From CAXMST01 sp963793415 (GTDB taxonomy: Bacteria; Actinomycetota; Thermoleophilia; Solirubrobacterales; 70-9): DNA of 64,000 nt. Made by a program: the position numbers and the translations under genes. Under the pieces are notes generated by a model, which was given only the letters and a program-made list of their open reading frames with translations, was not told where the DNA came from and did no database searches. The stretch lies in assembly GCA_963793415.1 (NCBI GenBank), contig CAWCAC010000002.1, positions 1,240,001 to 1,304,000 of the forward strand. Reading direction: 5' to 3'. Of the stretch, positions 1-7,663 are shown piece after piece. Position 1 is the first letter of the stretch. Each line of letters begins with the position of its first letter.

Positions 1-317
1 GCGAGAAGGTCGAAGCGCTGCAGAAGGAACAGGGCACCGAGGGCTCCGCCGGCACGACGACACCCCCTGAGGGGTCCGGCGATACCGGTGGCGGCCTTCC
101 TGCGGATGCCGAATCGTGCGGCGCCGGCGTCTATGCGAGCTCAGCCACGACCTCATGTGAATTTGCGCTGAACGTGGCCAGCGACTACTACGCGAGTCCC
201 GACAACACCTTCACCAGCTACAGCCCCACGACCGGCGAGGCGTACACGATGAGTTGCTCCGGGACTGCTCCGGTCGTCTGCACCGGCGGCAACGACGCCG
301 CCGTCTACATCCCCTGA
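1..317 (+). CDS. C-terminal part of an exported protein (5' end outside window)
   Basis: The frame is open from base 3 and stops with TGA at 315-317. About 104 residues are visible: a charged stretch, a Gly/Thr/Ser/Pro linker, then a compact domain with four Cys. That domain contains TSCEFA, YYASPDN, SPTTGEAYTMSC and VCTGGNDAAVYIP. This Cys-rich ending, with alternating aromatic and Gly residues, resembles a C-terminal domain I associate with exported actinobacterial proteins of unknown function. The linker suggests a surface or secreted protein whose N-terminal signal or anchor lies upstream. The next gene overlaps its stop. Function unknown. Confidence 0.7.
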   Translation, partial: EKVEALQKEQGTEGSAGTTTPPEGSGDTGGGLPADAESCGAGVYASSATTSCEFALNVASDYYASPDNTFTSYSPTTGEAYTMSCSGTAPVVCTGGNDAAVYIP

Positions 318-1285
318 CTGCTCGCCGTCACCTCGTCGGTGTGGCTCTCGTTGCCGCCTTTCTCGCGCTGGCCGCAGGTGGGGGCGGCTGTGGGGGTGGG
401 GGGTCACAGCAGGGAAAGGCTCCGGACCCCGGAGCCACGAACAAGGACGAGTTCGAGAGCGAACGCGCCGCCCTCAAGCGGAAGCTTCAGCAGCTTCGGG
501 CGCGCAGTCGGTTGCAGGCGCGTGATCCGGGCCCCTACCGCGGCGTCGATCTCGGCGCTATCGGCTCTGGCCTCCCCGCTGAAGTCGGCGTGACGGTAGG
601 CTCACCGCAGTCAGGAATCGGCGGCGGCGGCGGGCTCTCCTCAGGGCCGGCCTGGTCGACGATCAAGCTCCCGATTGCGCTCCGCGTCCTCAGCGATGCC
701 GGCGGCCCGGACCAGTTGACGGAGGAGCAACTGTCCCTGATCGAGCGGGCGCTGACGGCATCCGATAACGAAGCGGCAGCCGAGCTCTTCGCCGGCCTCT
801 CCTCCGACCACGGCGGGCCCGTCGGCGCGAGCCGGGCAGTTACCGAGGTCTTGCGCTGGGGCGGAGATACCCAGACCGAGGTTTCGACCCAGGGCCGTGA
901 CGGCTTCTCGCCCTATGGCCAGACCCAGTGGTCGCTTCAAGAACAGGCCCGGTTCATGGCAGCACTGGCCGGGGGGTGCATCGGCTCGGAAGATTCACGG
1001 GACTATCTGCTCGAGACCATGGGCCGGGTGACGTCTGATGCGTGGGGGCTCGGGTCAGCCGGGGTCCCGGCACGCTGGAAGAGCGGCTGGGGACCTGACC
1101 CTGCCGGGAGGTACCTGCTGAGACAGATGGGAGTGATCGAGGTGCAGGGCCAACCCGTGGTTGTCACTCTCGCGGTTGCGCCAGATGACGGAAGCTTCGA
1201 ATCCGGGCAGGCGATCGCAAGCCAGCTGGCCCAGAGGCTGGTCGGGCTCGTCGCACGAAACCCGCCTGCCGATCTCCGGTGCTGA
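314..1285 (+). CDS. Class A beta-lactamase-like serine hydrolase lipoprotein
   Basis: Predicted lipoprotein of about 323 residues. An Arg-Arg n-region and hydrophobic stretch lead to a lipobox ending in Cys about residue 26. A charged linker follows, then a class A beta-lactamase/PBP-like fold. STIK about 115-118 fits the catalytic SxxK motif, SDN about 150-152 fits the second motif, and KSG about 256-258 fits the KTG triad, so the active site looks complete. Such exported proteins cleave beta-lactams or act on peptidoglycan, and the substrate cannot be told here. The start is uncertain. The only ATG (254) lies deep in the preceding gene and gives an odd Arg-rich leader. GTG 341 would lose the positive n-region. 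CTG 314 overlaps the upstream stop (CTGA) and gives an ideal signal peptide. Confidence 0.7.
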   Translation: MTARRHLVGVALVAAFLALAAGGGGCGGGGSQQGKAPDPGATNKDEFESERAALKRKLQQLRARSRLQARDPGPYRGVDLGAIGSGLPAEVGVTVGSPQSGIGGGGGLSSGPAWSTIKLPIALRVLSDAGGPDQLTEEQLSLIERALTASDNEAAAELFAGLSSDHGGPVGASRAVTEVLRWGGDTQTEVSTQGRDGFSPYGQTQWSLQEQARFMAALAGGCIGSEDSRDYLLETMGRVTSDAWGLGSAGVPARWKSGWGPDPAGRYLLRQMGVIEVQGQPVVVTLAVAPDDGSFESGQAIASQLAQRLVGLVARNPPADLRC

Positions 1286-1312
1286 AGTTAGTTGCGCGTC
1301 GGCCGGGCCAAG

Positions 1313-2005
1313 CTAGGGCCGCGACGTGCCGGACGCGGCCGGAAACTGTGACCAGCCCTCACCGTTCGGCATTGCATCGACATAGACGTCGCCGAGCGGG
1401 AAGTCCGGCAGATAGCTCGACTCGGCTCGCCACCCGAAACCCTCGTCGGGCCGGAGCAGGGTTTCCATCTCGACCCGAAGAAGCGGCCCGTCCCGCTCCA
1501 CCTCTGCTCGGACCGGATACCTCGGCTCGCCGTGGGGCCTGCTGACGTCCACGCTGCCGTCGGGGTTGAGTTGGATCTCGTAGCGCTGCTCGTCAAAGCT
1601 CGCGCTGGTGCCGCCGGCCTGGCGTGTTGTCAGGGCGAAACCGCTGCCGTGACGGATCGGCCCCGCTGTGCGGAAAGCCACGCAGACGATTCCGCCCTCG
1701 CCACGTCTGACCGCCACCGAGATGAGGTCGGCGCTCGGCATCCGGGCCCGGCGCTCCGGTCCCCGACTCGAGATGACTCTGACATCGCCGTTTGGGTCGT
1801 CACGGAGCGATCCGCCGGCTGGGCACGTGAGTGCCCCGGCTTCCGTCGTCACGTCGACCGTGCCACCACCGCCGCCACAGCCCGCGAAAACGATGGCGCC
1901 CACTACAGCGCCGAGCGACCTCAGGAGCCCAGGGATCGTTCGCCTCGATGGAGATCTCACGGCAATCCCGCGTGCCACACCAGTCACGCTTACAGATGAC
2001 GCCAT
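1313..2005 (-). CDS. Putative lipoprotein of unknown function
   Basis: The product is about 230 residues. The ATG at 2005 was chosen because it places a basic segment and hydrophobic helix directly before a lipobox-like FAGC followed by a Gly run, which is typical of a lipoprotein signal peptide. Upstream residues in the same frame look like non-coding shadow. The mature part contains two or three Cys, DPNGDV, a VAVRRGEGG strand and FALTTRQAGG, and reads as a beta-rich domain. It resembles no family I can name. It converges with the beta-lactamase-like lipoprotein gene ending at 1285, with a 27-bp gap. Confidence 0.6.
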   Translation of the reverse strand: MASSVSVTGVARGIAVRSPSRRTIPGLLRSLGAVVGAIVFAGCGGGGGTVDVTTEAGALTCPAGGSLRDDPNGDVRVISSRGPERRARMPSADLISVAVRRGEGGIVCVAFRTAGPIRHGSGFALTTRQAGGTSASFDEQRYEIQLNPDGSVDVSRPHGEPRYPVRAEVERDGPLLRVEMETLLRPDEGFGWRAESSYLPDFPLGDVYVDAMPNGEGWSQFPAASGTSRP

Positions 2006-2051
2006 GCGTTTGGGAGGGTCGCAGCTTTGAATTCTGTCGGGTGGGCCCGGG

Positions 2052-2492
2052 CTATCCGAGCTGGATCGTGTTCGAGCGATCAGCGGCGCAACGAGTGCGA
2101 TGGTGCTTACCGTCGATGACCCGCTTGGAGACCTTGACGTAGTAGCTCCCCGGGGGAGGGTACGCCGGATATTCGTCCAGGAAGATGGTCCAGACACCGG
2201 TGCTGGTGCTGCCGACGTAATATTCCTGACCGCCCTCCCCGATGAACCTGAGCTCGCGGGGCGCGACACACTTGTCCTTTTCGGACCGGATCTTCGCCGT
2301 GACAGTCAAGTAGCCCCCCGACGAGCCAAGGTGGATCCTGACCTTGGTCGGCACGGATGAAGCTGCGGCAGAATCCGGATCGCCTACCCAAAGCGCGCAG
2401 GCCAGGCAAGCGGCCAAGAGAACGGCTGTGCAGCGAAGGCGATTGGCCCCGGTCGGGAGCCACTGGCTGCAGTTCGATCCGACGCCGGTCAT
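2052..2492 (-). CDS. Small exported protein, member 1 of a local paralogous family
   Basis: The product is about 146 residues. The ATG at 2492 gives an N-terminus with a hydrophobic segment (VLLAACLACALWVG) as signal peptide. The mature domain follows a pattern shared with products at 2506-2922, 5121-5489 and 7215-7637. First comes a Lys-rich strand with Cys (KDKCVAPRELRF), then a Gly/Ser turn, then GVWTIFL, a G-S-Y-Y-V-K-V strand, and a closing C-A-A-D-R-S segment. The two Cys probably form a disulfide. The fold looks like a small beta-sandwich of the carboxypeptidase-regulatory or transthyretin sort, but that is inference. It lies 13 bp downstream of the next paralog, in the same orientation, so the two are probably co-transcribed. 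Confidence 0.65.
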   Translation of the reverse strand: MTGVGSNCSQWLPTGANRLRCTAVLLAACLACALWVGDPDSAAASSVPTKVRIHLGSSGGYLTVTAKIRSEKDKCVAPRELRFIGEGGQEYYVGSTSTGVWTIFLDEYPAYPPPGSYYVKVSKRVIDGKHHRTRCAADRSNTIQLG

Positions 2493-2505
2493 GCGGTGCC
2501 GCCGA

Positions 2506-2922
2506 TCAGCCGGCGGTCCCTGAGACCTCGACCGGTGCCGAGACCGCCGCCTTGCAGGTCTGCTCGTGCTGCTTGTTGCCGATCTCGCTCTTCCTGACCT
2601 TGGCGTAGTAGGAGCCGGCTTTAGCCGGTGGCACGTGCACGAACCAGAAGCCCTCGTCGGTGCTCTTCGACGAGCCAATCAGGGCGTCGTCACCCGACTT
2701 CTCCCGGTAGACCTTGATCTTCCGCTTGTCGATGCACTTCGTCTTCGATGAGGTGACCTGGCCTTCGAACGAGTCGAGCTCAGACGTGATGTCAGGGACG
2801 TAGATCATCCAGACCTTGGACTTATGAGCGCCGCCGCCTGCAAGAGCCATGGGAAGAGAGGCCGCGGCGAGTAGCAGCGTGGGGAGGAGGATGAGGGCGG
2901 CAAGGGTCTTTCGACGGTGCAT
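2506..2922 (-). CDS. Small exported protein, member 2 of the paralogous family
   Basis: The product is about 138 residues. The ATG at 2922 is chosen because MHRRKTLAALILLPTLLL is a clean signal peptide. The mature part has KTKCIDKRKIKVYREKSG, GFWFVHVPP, GSYYAKVRKSEI and a final Cys near QTCKAAVS. It matches member 1 and the 5121-5489 product in the order Cys, basic strand, Gly-aromatic strand, G-S/T-Y-Y-x-K-V and Cys. First gene of a two-gene minus-strand unit with 2052-2492. Function unknown; the exported, strongly basic character suggests a cell-surface role, as inference. Confidence 0.7.
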   Translation of the reverse strand: MHRRKTLAALILLPTLLLAAASLPMALAGGGAHKSKVWMIYVPDITSELDSFEGQVTSSKTKCIDKRKIKVYREKSGDDALIGSSKSTDEGFWFVHVPPAKAGSYYAKVRKSEIGNKQHEQTCKAAVSAPVEVSGTAG

Positions 2923-3069
2923 CGTGCCGAGGCTAGGCACCTCCGGTCCACGTTTCCTCCGTAGCAGGTACCGGGCACCGTCCGCGCCGGTCACGGATTG
3001 CAGACCTTCCTTGTCGAGCAAACCCGCGCGAGCCGGCCCGCTCCAAGGCGTTCAGGTCACTGGCATCCG

Positions 3070-3194
3070 TTCCACGATTCGTGCGTCGCAGCGAGAAACG
3101 AATCGGGCCGGGTATCGGTTCTCGCTACCACCGCGTGTTCATGCGGTTCAGGCCGTCCCCGCAGACCCGCAGCACGGCAAACCACCGACCCCGA
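3070..3194. repeat. Dispersed structured intergenic repeat, copy 1
   Basis: This shares about 125 bp with copy 2 (5650-5779) and about 80 bp with copy 3 (8752-8831). The core folds into two hairpins. Hairpin 1 pairs AGCGAGAAACGA (3090-3101) with TCGGTTCTCGCT (3115-3126), 11 of 12 bases. Hairpin 2 pairs ACCGCGTG (3130-3137) with CATGCGGT (3140-3147) with one G-T wobble. It lies between divergent genes and is the largest feature of the 2923-3327 gap. No coding sequence is evident. It could be a structured RNA, a protein-binding repeat or a small non-autonomous element. Confidence 0.75.
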
Positions 3195-3327
3195 CTACCG
3201 ACGCACAAGCGCCCAAGTACGGATGAGCCACCCACCCCCAAGCATCTAGCGTCCCCGCCACCAAGACTCGGCCGGGCTCACACCCACGCCCGCCGGCTTC
3301 GGCAACGCCAAAGGGGAGCAAACACCA

Positions 3328-4997
3328 ATGACCCAGACACCAGAGCGCCGCTCAAGACCGACCCTGATCCGCTTCAGCCTCTCAGCGGTCCTCGGCTTGG
3401 CCGCAGCATCGCTGCTCGCAGCCCCGACGCTCTTTGGGGCCGACTCCGGCGAGCCCACCGCCACCGCCGCCAAGAAGCAGAAGAAGATCACCGGCACCCT
3501 GAGCAAGGGCGGCTACACCGTGATCGCCCTCGCCAAGAGCGGCGAGGCAAAGACCGACCGGGCCCCGAAGGGCGCCTTCAAGCTACGGCCGCCGGCCAAG
3601 AAGGTGACCCTGCACCTGCGCGCCCCCGACGGCACATACGCCGGCCCGATCGTGGTCGGCACGCGCAAGCAGGGCAAGCGCGCGATCGAGGGCGTCTACG
3701 CAGGCGCGCAAGCTCGGCAAGGTCAAGGTCAACTCCAAGAAGGGCTATGCGAAGGCGAAGCTGAAGAAGAAGCTCGACCGACTCAAAGCGCGAGGCCCGG
3801 GCCAAGAAGGGCGTCCCGATCGGCGCCGGCAACTTCGGCTTCGTGCAAGTCGAAGAAGACCAAGGGCGGCGCCCCCGGCGACCTCGACCTCGACGGGGTG
3901 GCGGACCCGCTCGACATCGACGACGACGGCGACAAGGTGCTCGACAACCTCGACCGCAAGCCGCGCGAGGGGAGCAAGGCGCGTGCGTCAGGGGAGACTT
4001 TGGCGGGCGACTTCCCGCTCGCCTCCCGGCTGACTGCCGCGGGTCCCGACAAGGAACCCGTCAACGCCAACGCGCCCGGTATGAGCGACGCTCGAATCGA
4101 GGCCGCCCTGCCGAGCTACGGGATCCTCGGAATGAGTATCGACAGGACACTCAGTCACGAGATCGACTGCGGCCAACCTCAAGGCAGCGCCAACCCGGGC
4201 CTCATCTACTGCACCAGGGGCGGTACCGGGAGGCTTCAACCCGGTGGCGACATCCTCGACCCCTTCCCGGGGGAGCCGGGGGGTGCTGCGATCCCGACGG
4301 CGACGGGTTTGGAACGTTCCCGGCGGGCATCAACACAGCCCTTCACCACGGCGCGACCAGCGACCAGATCAAGTCTGGCGACGTCCTGATCCAGCGGATC
4401 GAGCGCCCCGACGGCAGCGAGGAGGATCTCGTCGCCACGCTGCAGTATGTGTTCGGCACCACCCCGGCGCTGGCCTCCTACGACGACGGGCAAGGCAACT
4501 CGCGGACGCTCTCCTACTCAGCAGGCGACCCACTGGACTTCCGTTTCCCGGTGAAGGCGGGTCCGAGCGGCGATGTCGTGGTCGAGCTCACCTTCTGGCG
4601 TCCCCAGCGCCGACCGATACCACCAGAGACGGCTGATTGGATCGACATCGGCGGGCTCAACTACTTCGTGGCGGCGCTACCCACCGAGCCCGACACTTTC
4701 GAAGGCCGATTCTGCGCGCAAGACTCCTACTCGACTTCTGATCCGAACCTCGTGCCCCAGGAGATCAGCGGGGACTACTTCTCCGGTGGTGGATACAGGG
4801 ACCTGGCCGACGATCGCCCTGCAAGCTCCGACAACACGATGACCTTCCAGCTGAACCTCACCGAGTGCTTCGAGACGGCGGGGGCCTCGCTCGAGTCCGG
4901 CCAGATCGAGATTGGCGCAACCCCTGCCGCACTCGCTCGCGGCGACCTGAACGACTTCACCTCGGAGCGGCATCTCAGTTTCTACCCTGTCCCGTAG
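3328..4997 (+). pseudogene. Exported protein with Ca-binding-like Asp repeat, broken by four frameshifts
   Basis: The start at 3328 has a GGGGAG ribosome site and a signal peptide (LSAVLGLAAASLLAAPTLFGA). The intact product would be about 555 residues. Order: signal; Lys-rich beta domain (KITGTLSKGGYTVIAL, about 50-110); Lys-rich linker; Asp-rich segment DLDLDGVADPLDIDDDGD like thrombospondin type 3 Ca sites (about 187-205); Cys-containing segment; beta-rich C-terminal domain (FEGRFCAQDSY to FYPVP). The reading frame moves +1 near 3705, again near 3795, again near 3838 (returning to the first frame), and once more near 4265-4300 inside runs of G. The protein pattern continues across every shift, so this is either a young pseudogene or an error-bearing sequence. 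Its last third is duplicated at 8340-8660. Confidence 0.7.
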
Positions 4998-5060
4998 GGC
5001 GAACTCCCGTTGACCGATCACGCCGCGATCTGCGCCCGCTCGACGGGCCGCACCCACCTT

Positions 5061-5087
5061 CATTCCACTGCACGATCAAAGACCACG
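5061..5087. repeat. Short duplicated spacer sequence (first copy)
   Basis: A 27-bp stretch beginning CATTCCACTGCACG recurs at 8706-8732 with one difference. In both places it lies shortly after the homologous C-terminal coding segments (4997 and 8660). It therefore marks a duplication that includes non-coding DNA. It falls just upstream of the small exported gene at 5121, in its probable leader. Confidence 0.75.
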
Positions 5088-5120
5088 CAAACCGAAACAG
5101 AAGACAAGGGAGCAGAAGCA

Positions 5121-5489
5121 ATGAAGAAGTCGATAGCGACACTTGCCGTCCTGGTACTCGCGTTGAGCGCGGGGGCTGCGATGGCCGGCACGGGCAAGTA
5201 CCCGACGGAGTTCAAGAAGTTCAAGAGCGGGGAGACGTACGCGGGGGTCGAGGGGAAGATCGCCTCCCCGAACCGCAAGTGCCTGAAGAAGCGGACGATC
5301 AACGTCTACGAGAAGGGCCAGAAGGGGAAGGTGGCCAGCGGCACGACGAACAAGAAGGGGAAGTTCGAGATCGGGATATCCGGCGAGGTTGTGAAGGGCA
5401 CGAAGTACTACGGGAAGGTGACGAAGAAGAAGATCGACGGCGGCGAGGTCTGTAAGGGCGCGAAGTCGAAGGCGGTCAAGCAAAACTAG
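5121..5489 (+). CDS. Small basic exported protein, member 3 of the paralogous family
   Basis: The product is about 122 residues. The ATG at 5121 follows AAGGGAGCAGAAGCA, a good ribosome site, and opens a textbook signal peptide (MKKSIATLAVLVLALSAGAAMA). The mature protein is extremely Lys-rich: FKKFKSGETYAGVEGK, NRKCLKKRTINVYEKGQKGK, GKFEIGI, TKYYGKVTKKKI, then a Cys and GAKSKAVKQN. The pattern of two Cys, a basic strand, G-K-F and K-Y-Y-x-K-V matches the members at 2052 and 2506. A hairpin terminator follows at 5529-5555, so the gene is probably monocistronic. Function unknown. Confidence 0.75.
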   Translation: MKKSIATLAVLVLALSAGAAMAGTGKYPTEFKKFKSGETYAGVEGKIASPNRKCLKKRTINVYEKGQKGKVASGTTNKKGKFEIGISGEVVKGTKYYGKVTKKKIDGGEVCKGAKSKAVKQN

Positions 5490-5528
5490 CGGCGAACGAC
5501 GCCGCCGATTCCAGGACTGGGGAACGAG

Positions 5529-5555
5529 GGCAACGGCTTCAATGGAGCCGTTGCC
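5529..5555 (+). terminator. Probable hairpin terminator
   Basis: GGCAACGGCT and AGCCGTTGCC form a perfect 10-bp stem with a 7-nt loop, 40 bp after the stop of the 5121-5489 gene. The downstream tail is only mildly T-containing (TCCAGTCC), so the call rests on the stem and position. Confidence 0.6.
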
Positions 5556-5649
5556 TCCAGTCCGACCCGCACTGTTGGACGCCTGGCCCAAATGAGCGAG
5601 GCGAGTCAGGCAGATAAACGCGGAAGGACAGATCCGTAGAGCATCCTGC

Positions 5650-5779
5650 GCTCGACGATCCGTACGTCGCAGCGAGAAACGAATCGGGCCGGGTATCGGT
5701 TCTCGCTACCACCGCTTGTTCAAGCGGTCCAGGCTCTCCCCGGCGACCCACAGGAACGGGCAAGCCACCCGACCCCGAA
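5650..5779. repeat. Dispersed structured intergenic repeat, copy 2
   Basis: Homologous to copy 1 for about 125 bp. Hairpin 1 is identical to copy 1. Hairpin 2 is ACCGCTTG/CAAGCGGT with a 2-nt loop and is perfect. Relative to copy 1, the sixth pair changes from G-T to T-A, which keeps the pairing. It occupies most of the gap between convergent genes ending at 5489 and 5802. Confidence 0.75.
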
Positions 5780-5801
5780 GAGCAGGAGCGTCGCCCATTC
5801 C

Positions 5802-6140
5802 CTAGAGGTCCGTCTCGGGCGGCGCGAAGATCACCAGGAGCTCGAGGTCCTCGGCGATGTCGACGAAACGGTGCTCGGCAAGCTTGGTTACGAACGCGAT
5901 CGACCCGGGCCCTACTGCCTGTCGCTTCCCCTCGACTTCGAGCTCAGCACGCCCCGCGAGCACGTAGTAGATCTCGTCCTCGGCGTGCGGCGTCTGATGA
6001 TCGGTTTCCCCTGCGGAGAGGCGGTAGACGCCTGCGCTGAATATCCCCGCGCGCAGGAACTCCCTCCACTGATCGCCCGCGGCACGTGCGGCCTCGAGGA
6101 TCTGATCTAGCTCAAGGGCCTCGTGGTGCGGCTCGGGCAT
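5802..6140 (-). CDS. Small cupin-domain protein
   Basis: The product is about 112 residues, started at the ATG at 6140 because MPEPHHEALELDQILEA is the natural N-terminus and upstream residues lie in the next gene. It is a single small cupin barrel. Motif 1 is H-x-T-P-H-A-E-D-E-I-Y-Y-V-L-x-G, with metal-ligand His/Glu candidates, and continues into AELEVEGK and VGPGSIAFV. Motif 2 includes LAEHRFVDI, with the distal His. Cupins of this size bind a metal or small ligand in stress or metabolite-sensing roles; no substrate can be assigned. It lies 32 bp downstream of the 6173-6637 gene in the same orientation. Confidence 0.8.
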   Translation of the reverse strand: MPEPHHEALELDQILEAARAAGDQWREFLRAGIFSAGVYRLSAGETDHQTPHAEDEIYYVLAGRAELEVEGKRQAVGPGSIAFVTKLAEHRFVDIAEDLELLVIFAPPETDL

Positions 6141-6172
6141 CGGCGCATGGGGCTCGCCGTGATCTCCCTCGG

Positions 6173-6637
6173 CTAGAACGGTCCCTTTTGAAGGTCGTAG
6201 TCGGGCCCCGCGCTGAACGACCCAATGAGCTTCTTGCCGTTGTAGCGGAGGCACTCGAGGATCCCCCCGGTTGAGACCACCGGCTCGGGGGCGCTCGAGA
6301 CCCAACACTTCCAGCCTGGGGGTGTGTTCTTGCGGGAGGTGCGGTGCCTGTACTCCTTCGTCGCCGAACCTACAGCTTCACGCACGCCCCGCTTCGACCA
6401 CTTTCGCGCGAACTTGCAGCTCGGCTGCACCCCCTCGCCGGCTAGCACGAACCAGAAGTCACCCCTGTATTCGTCACTGCCTTCGGCCGTCTCGATGAAG
6501 TGCTGCCAGCTCTTCGACTGAACATCGCCGCAGTCACGCACACCTTCGAGATCCGCACCCGCTGACGACGGAATCACGGCGCTTGCCATTACGAGCATCG
6601 TCGCGCCGGTAGCAAGGCCAAGGGCAATACGTGACAT
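6173..6637 (-). CDS. Exported protein of unknown function
   Basis: The product is about 154 residues with a signal peptide (MSRIALGLATGATMLVMASAVIPSSAGA). The mature part has four or five Cys (VRDCGDV, PSCKFARKW, GWKCWVSS, LECLRYNG), several Trp, and GDFWFVLAGEGV, suggesting a disulfide-stabilised domain. On the minus strand an AAGGAG-like site lies just before the ATG (bases about 6643-6650). It does not match a family I recognise and is not an obvious member of the local small-protein family. It may form a transcription unit with the cupin gene downstream. Confidence 0.65.
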   Translation of the reverse strand: MSRIALGLATGATMLVMASAVIPSSAGADLEGVRDCGDVQSKSWQHFIETAEGSDEYRGDFWFVLAGEGVQPSCKFARKWSKRGVREAVGSATKEYRHRTSRKNTPPGWKCWVSSAPEPVVSTGGILECLRYNGKKLIGSFSAGPDYDLQKGPF

Positions 6638-6708
6638 ATGTTTACTCCTTTGAGATTCGGTGGTGCCGGGACGCTATCAAGGGCCCGTCCACCGCATGAG
6701 AACACCGA

Positions 6709-6772
6709 TATGCGTTGACCCTCGCCGTCCGTCAGGCTTGATTCGGGAAACCGCCGGGCATCTGGGCGGCCG
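6709..6772. repeat. Dispersed intergenic repeat family 2, copy 1
   Basis: About 64 bp similar to 13814-13877. Both begin ATGCGTTGA, share CCTCGCCGTCC and GGCTTGATTCG, and then run into a GC-rich stretch. It lies between the exported-protein gene at 6637 and the tRNA-like fragment at 7003. Neither copy has coding potential. At the second copy the repeat abuts a truncated ferritin-like gene. Confidence 0.6.
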
Positions 6773-7002
6773 AGAGCTGAGCAGGTGCGTCCATCTGCTT
6801 TGAGTGTCGCCCCCGAGATTTCTAAGCCCCGCCGTGGGTGTCGAAATCAGGGTTGGAGGCGCGACACAAGCCCTGGAGGGGGTCTCCCTCGATGGCCCTG
6901 TCGTCCCGTCGATTGTGGCAGGGCCCGTAACCCCGCTCCGATCGCAACGTGGTGACGGCGGGCGCCGAACTGCCTGCACTTTGACCACTTCCACCTGCTC
7001 CG

Positions 7003-7051
7003 GCGGTCGTCTCGAAACCGAAGGTCACAGGTTCGAATCCTGTCGGGCGCA
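7003..7051 (+). tRNA. 3' half of a tRNA-Arg-like gene (remnant)
   Basis: A perfect T-arm is visible: ACAGG, loop TTCGAAT, CCTGT (7027-7043). It is followed by CGGGCGC and a discriminator A (7044-7051), the 3' acceptor strand typical of actinobacterial tRNA-Arg genes that start GCGCCCG. An AAGGTC variable loop and an imperfect anticodon arm precede it. The expected 5' acceptor strand and D-arm are not found about 75 bp upstream, so this looks like a remnant. 3' tRNA ends are common integration targets, so it may mark an old insertion. It is not a working tRNA as read. Confidence 0.55.
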
Positions 7052-7214
7052 TCTCCCCCTCCGCGTGGCGCCTCCTGCGCAGCTGCGAAGCGGGTTGCCC
7101 GGCCCGACGCGGAATTGGCGCATTTCAGATCCGTTGGCCCCGCAGATTCACGATATGGTCAGTTGCAGCGGGTGCCCACATATCGTGCTCGCACCAACTA
7201 TCGGGGAGTACCTA

Positions 7215-7637
7215 ATGAAGAATCTTGGACCGCTTGTCGCAGCAGCCATCTGCGCGTGCCTGATCGCGGGCGCGACCACTGCTTCGGCGACCGCTCCGGT
7301 TGCCGGCGCGGCGAAGGTGACGAAGCTTAAGACTGTGATCACGCTGAAGGGCGAATACGCAAACGGCTCCCGGGCCGGCGGCAGGGTTCGTGGCGCTAAC
7401 GACGGGGGGATTTGCCGGGGTCCGCGGCCGATCAAGATCTTCGACGTGACCCGAAAGAACAACCACCAGCGGGTGGACCTGGTCAATTCCAGCGACGGAG
7501 GCTCCTACTACGTGAAGGCCGAGTTCGAGTCCGGCAGGAAGTACCAGGCTGTCGCGCCGAAGTACAAGGTCAGCAAGACGCTCTTCGGCAAGGCGCTCTG
7601 CAAGCGGGGCATTTCGAAGACGCTCAAGGTCAAGTAG
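7215..7637 (+). CDS. Small basic exported protein, divergent member of the paralogous family
   Basis: The product is 140 residues. The ATG at 7215 follows a GGGGAG site and starts a signal peptide (MKNLGPLVAAAICACLIAGATTASA). The mature part has KLKTVITLKGEY, a Cys (GGICRGPRPIKIFDV), GGSYYVKAEFESGRKY and a late Cys (KALCKRG), ending LKVK. The G-S-Y-Y-V-K strand and Cys spacing link it to the products at 2052, 2506 and 5121, although overall similarity is lower. It is followed after 26 bp by 7664-8197 in the same orientation, probably one unit. Confidence 0.7.
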   Translation: MKNLGPLVAAAICACLIAGATTASATAPVAGAAKVTKLKTVITLKGEYANGSRAGGRVRGANDGGICRGPRPIKIFDVTRKNNHQRVDLVNSSDGGSYYVKAEFESGRKYQAVAPKYKVSKTLFGKALCKRGISKTLKVK

Positions 7638-7663
7638 TCGCGCCCGGCAACCAGGAGCAAGCG

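Noticed and set aside
6822..7052. Minus-strand frame starting MRPTGFEPVTFGFETT
   Set aside because: This peptide is the well-known false product of the antisense strand of tRNA 3' ends; it overlaps the T-arm remnant at 7027-7051.
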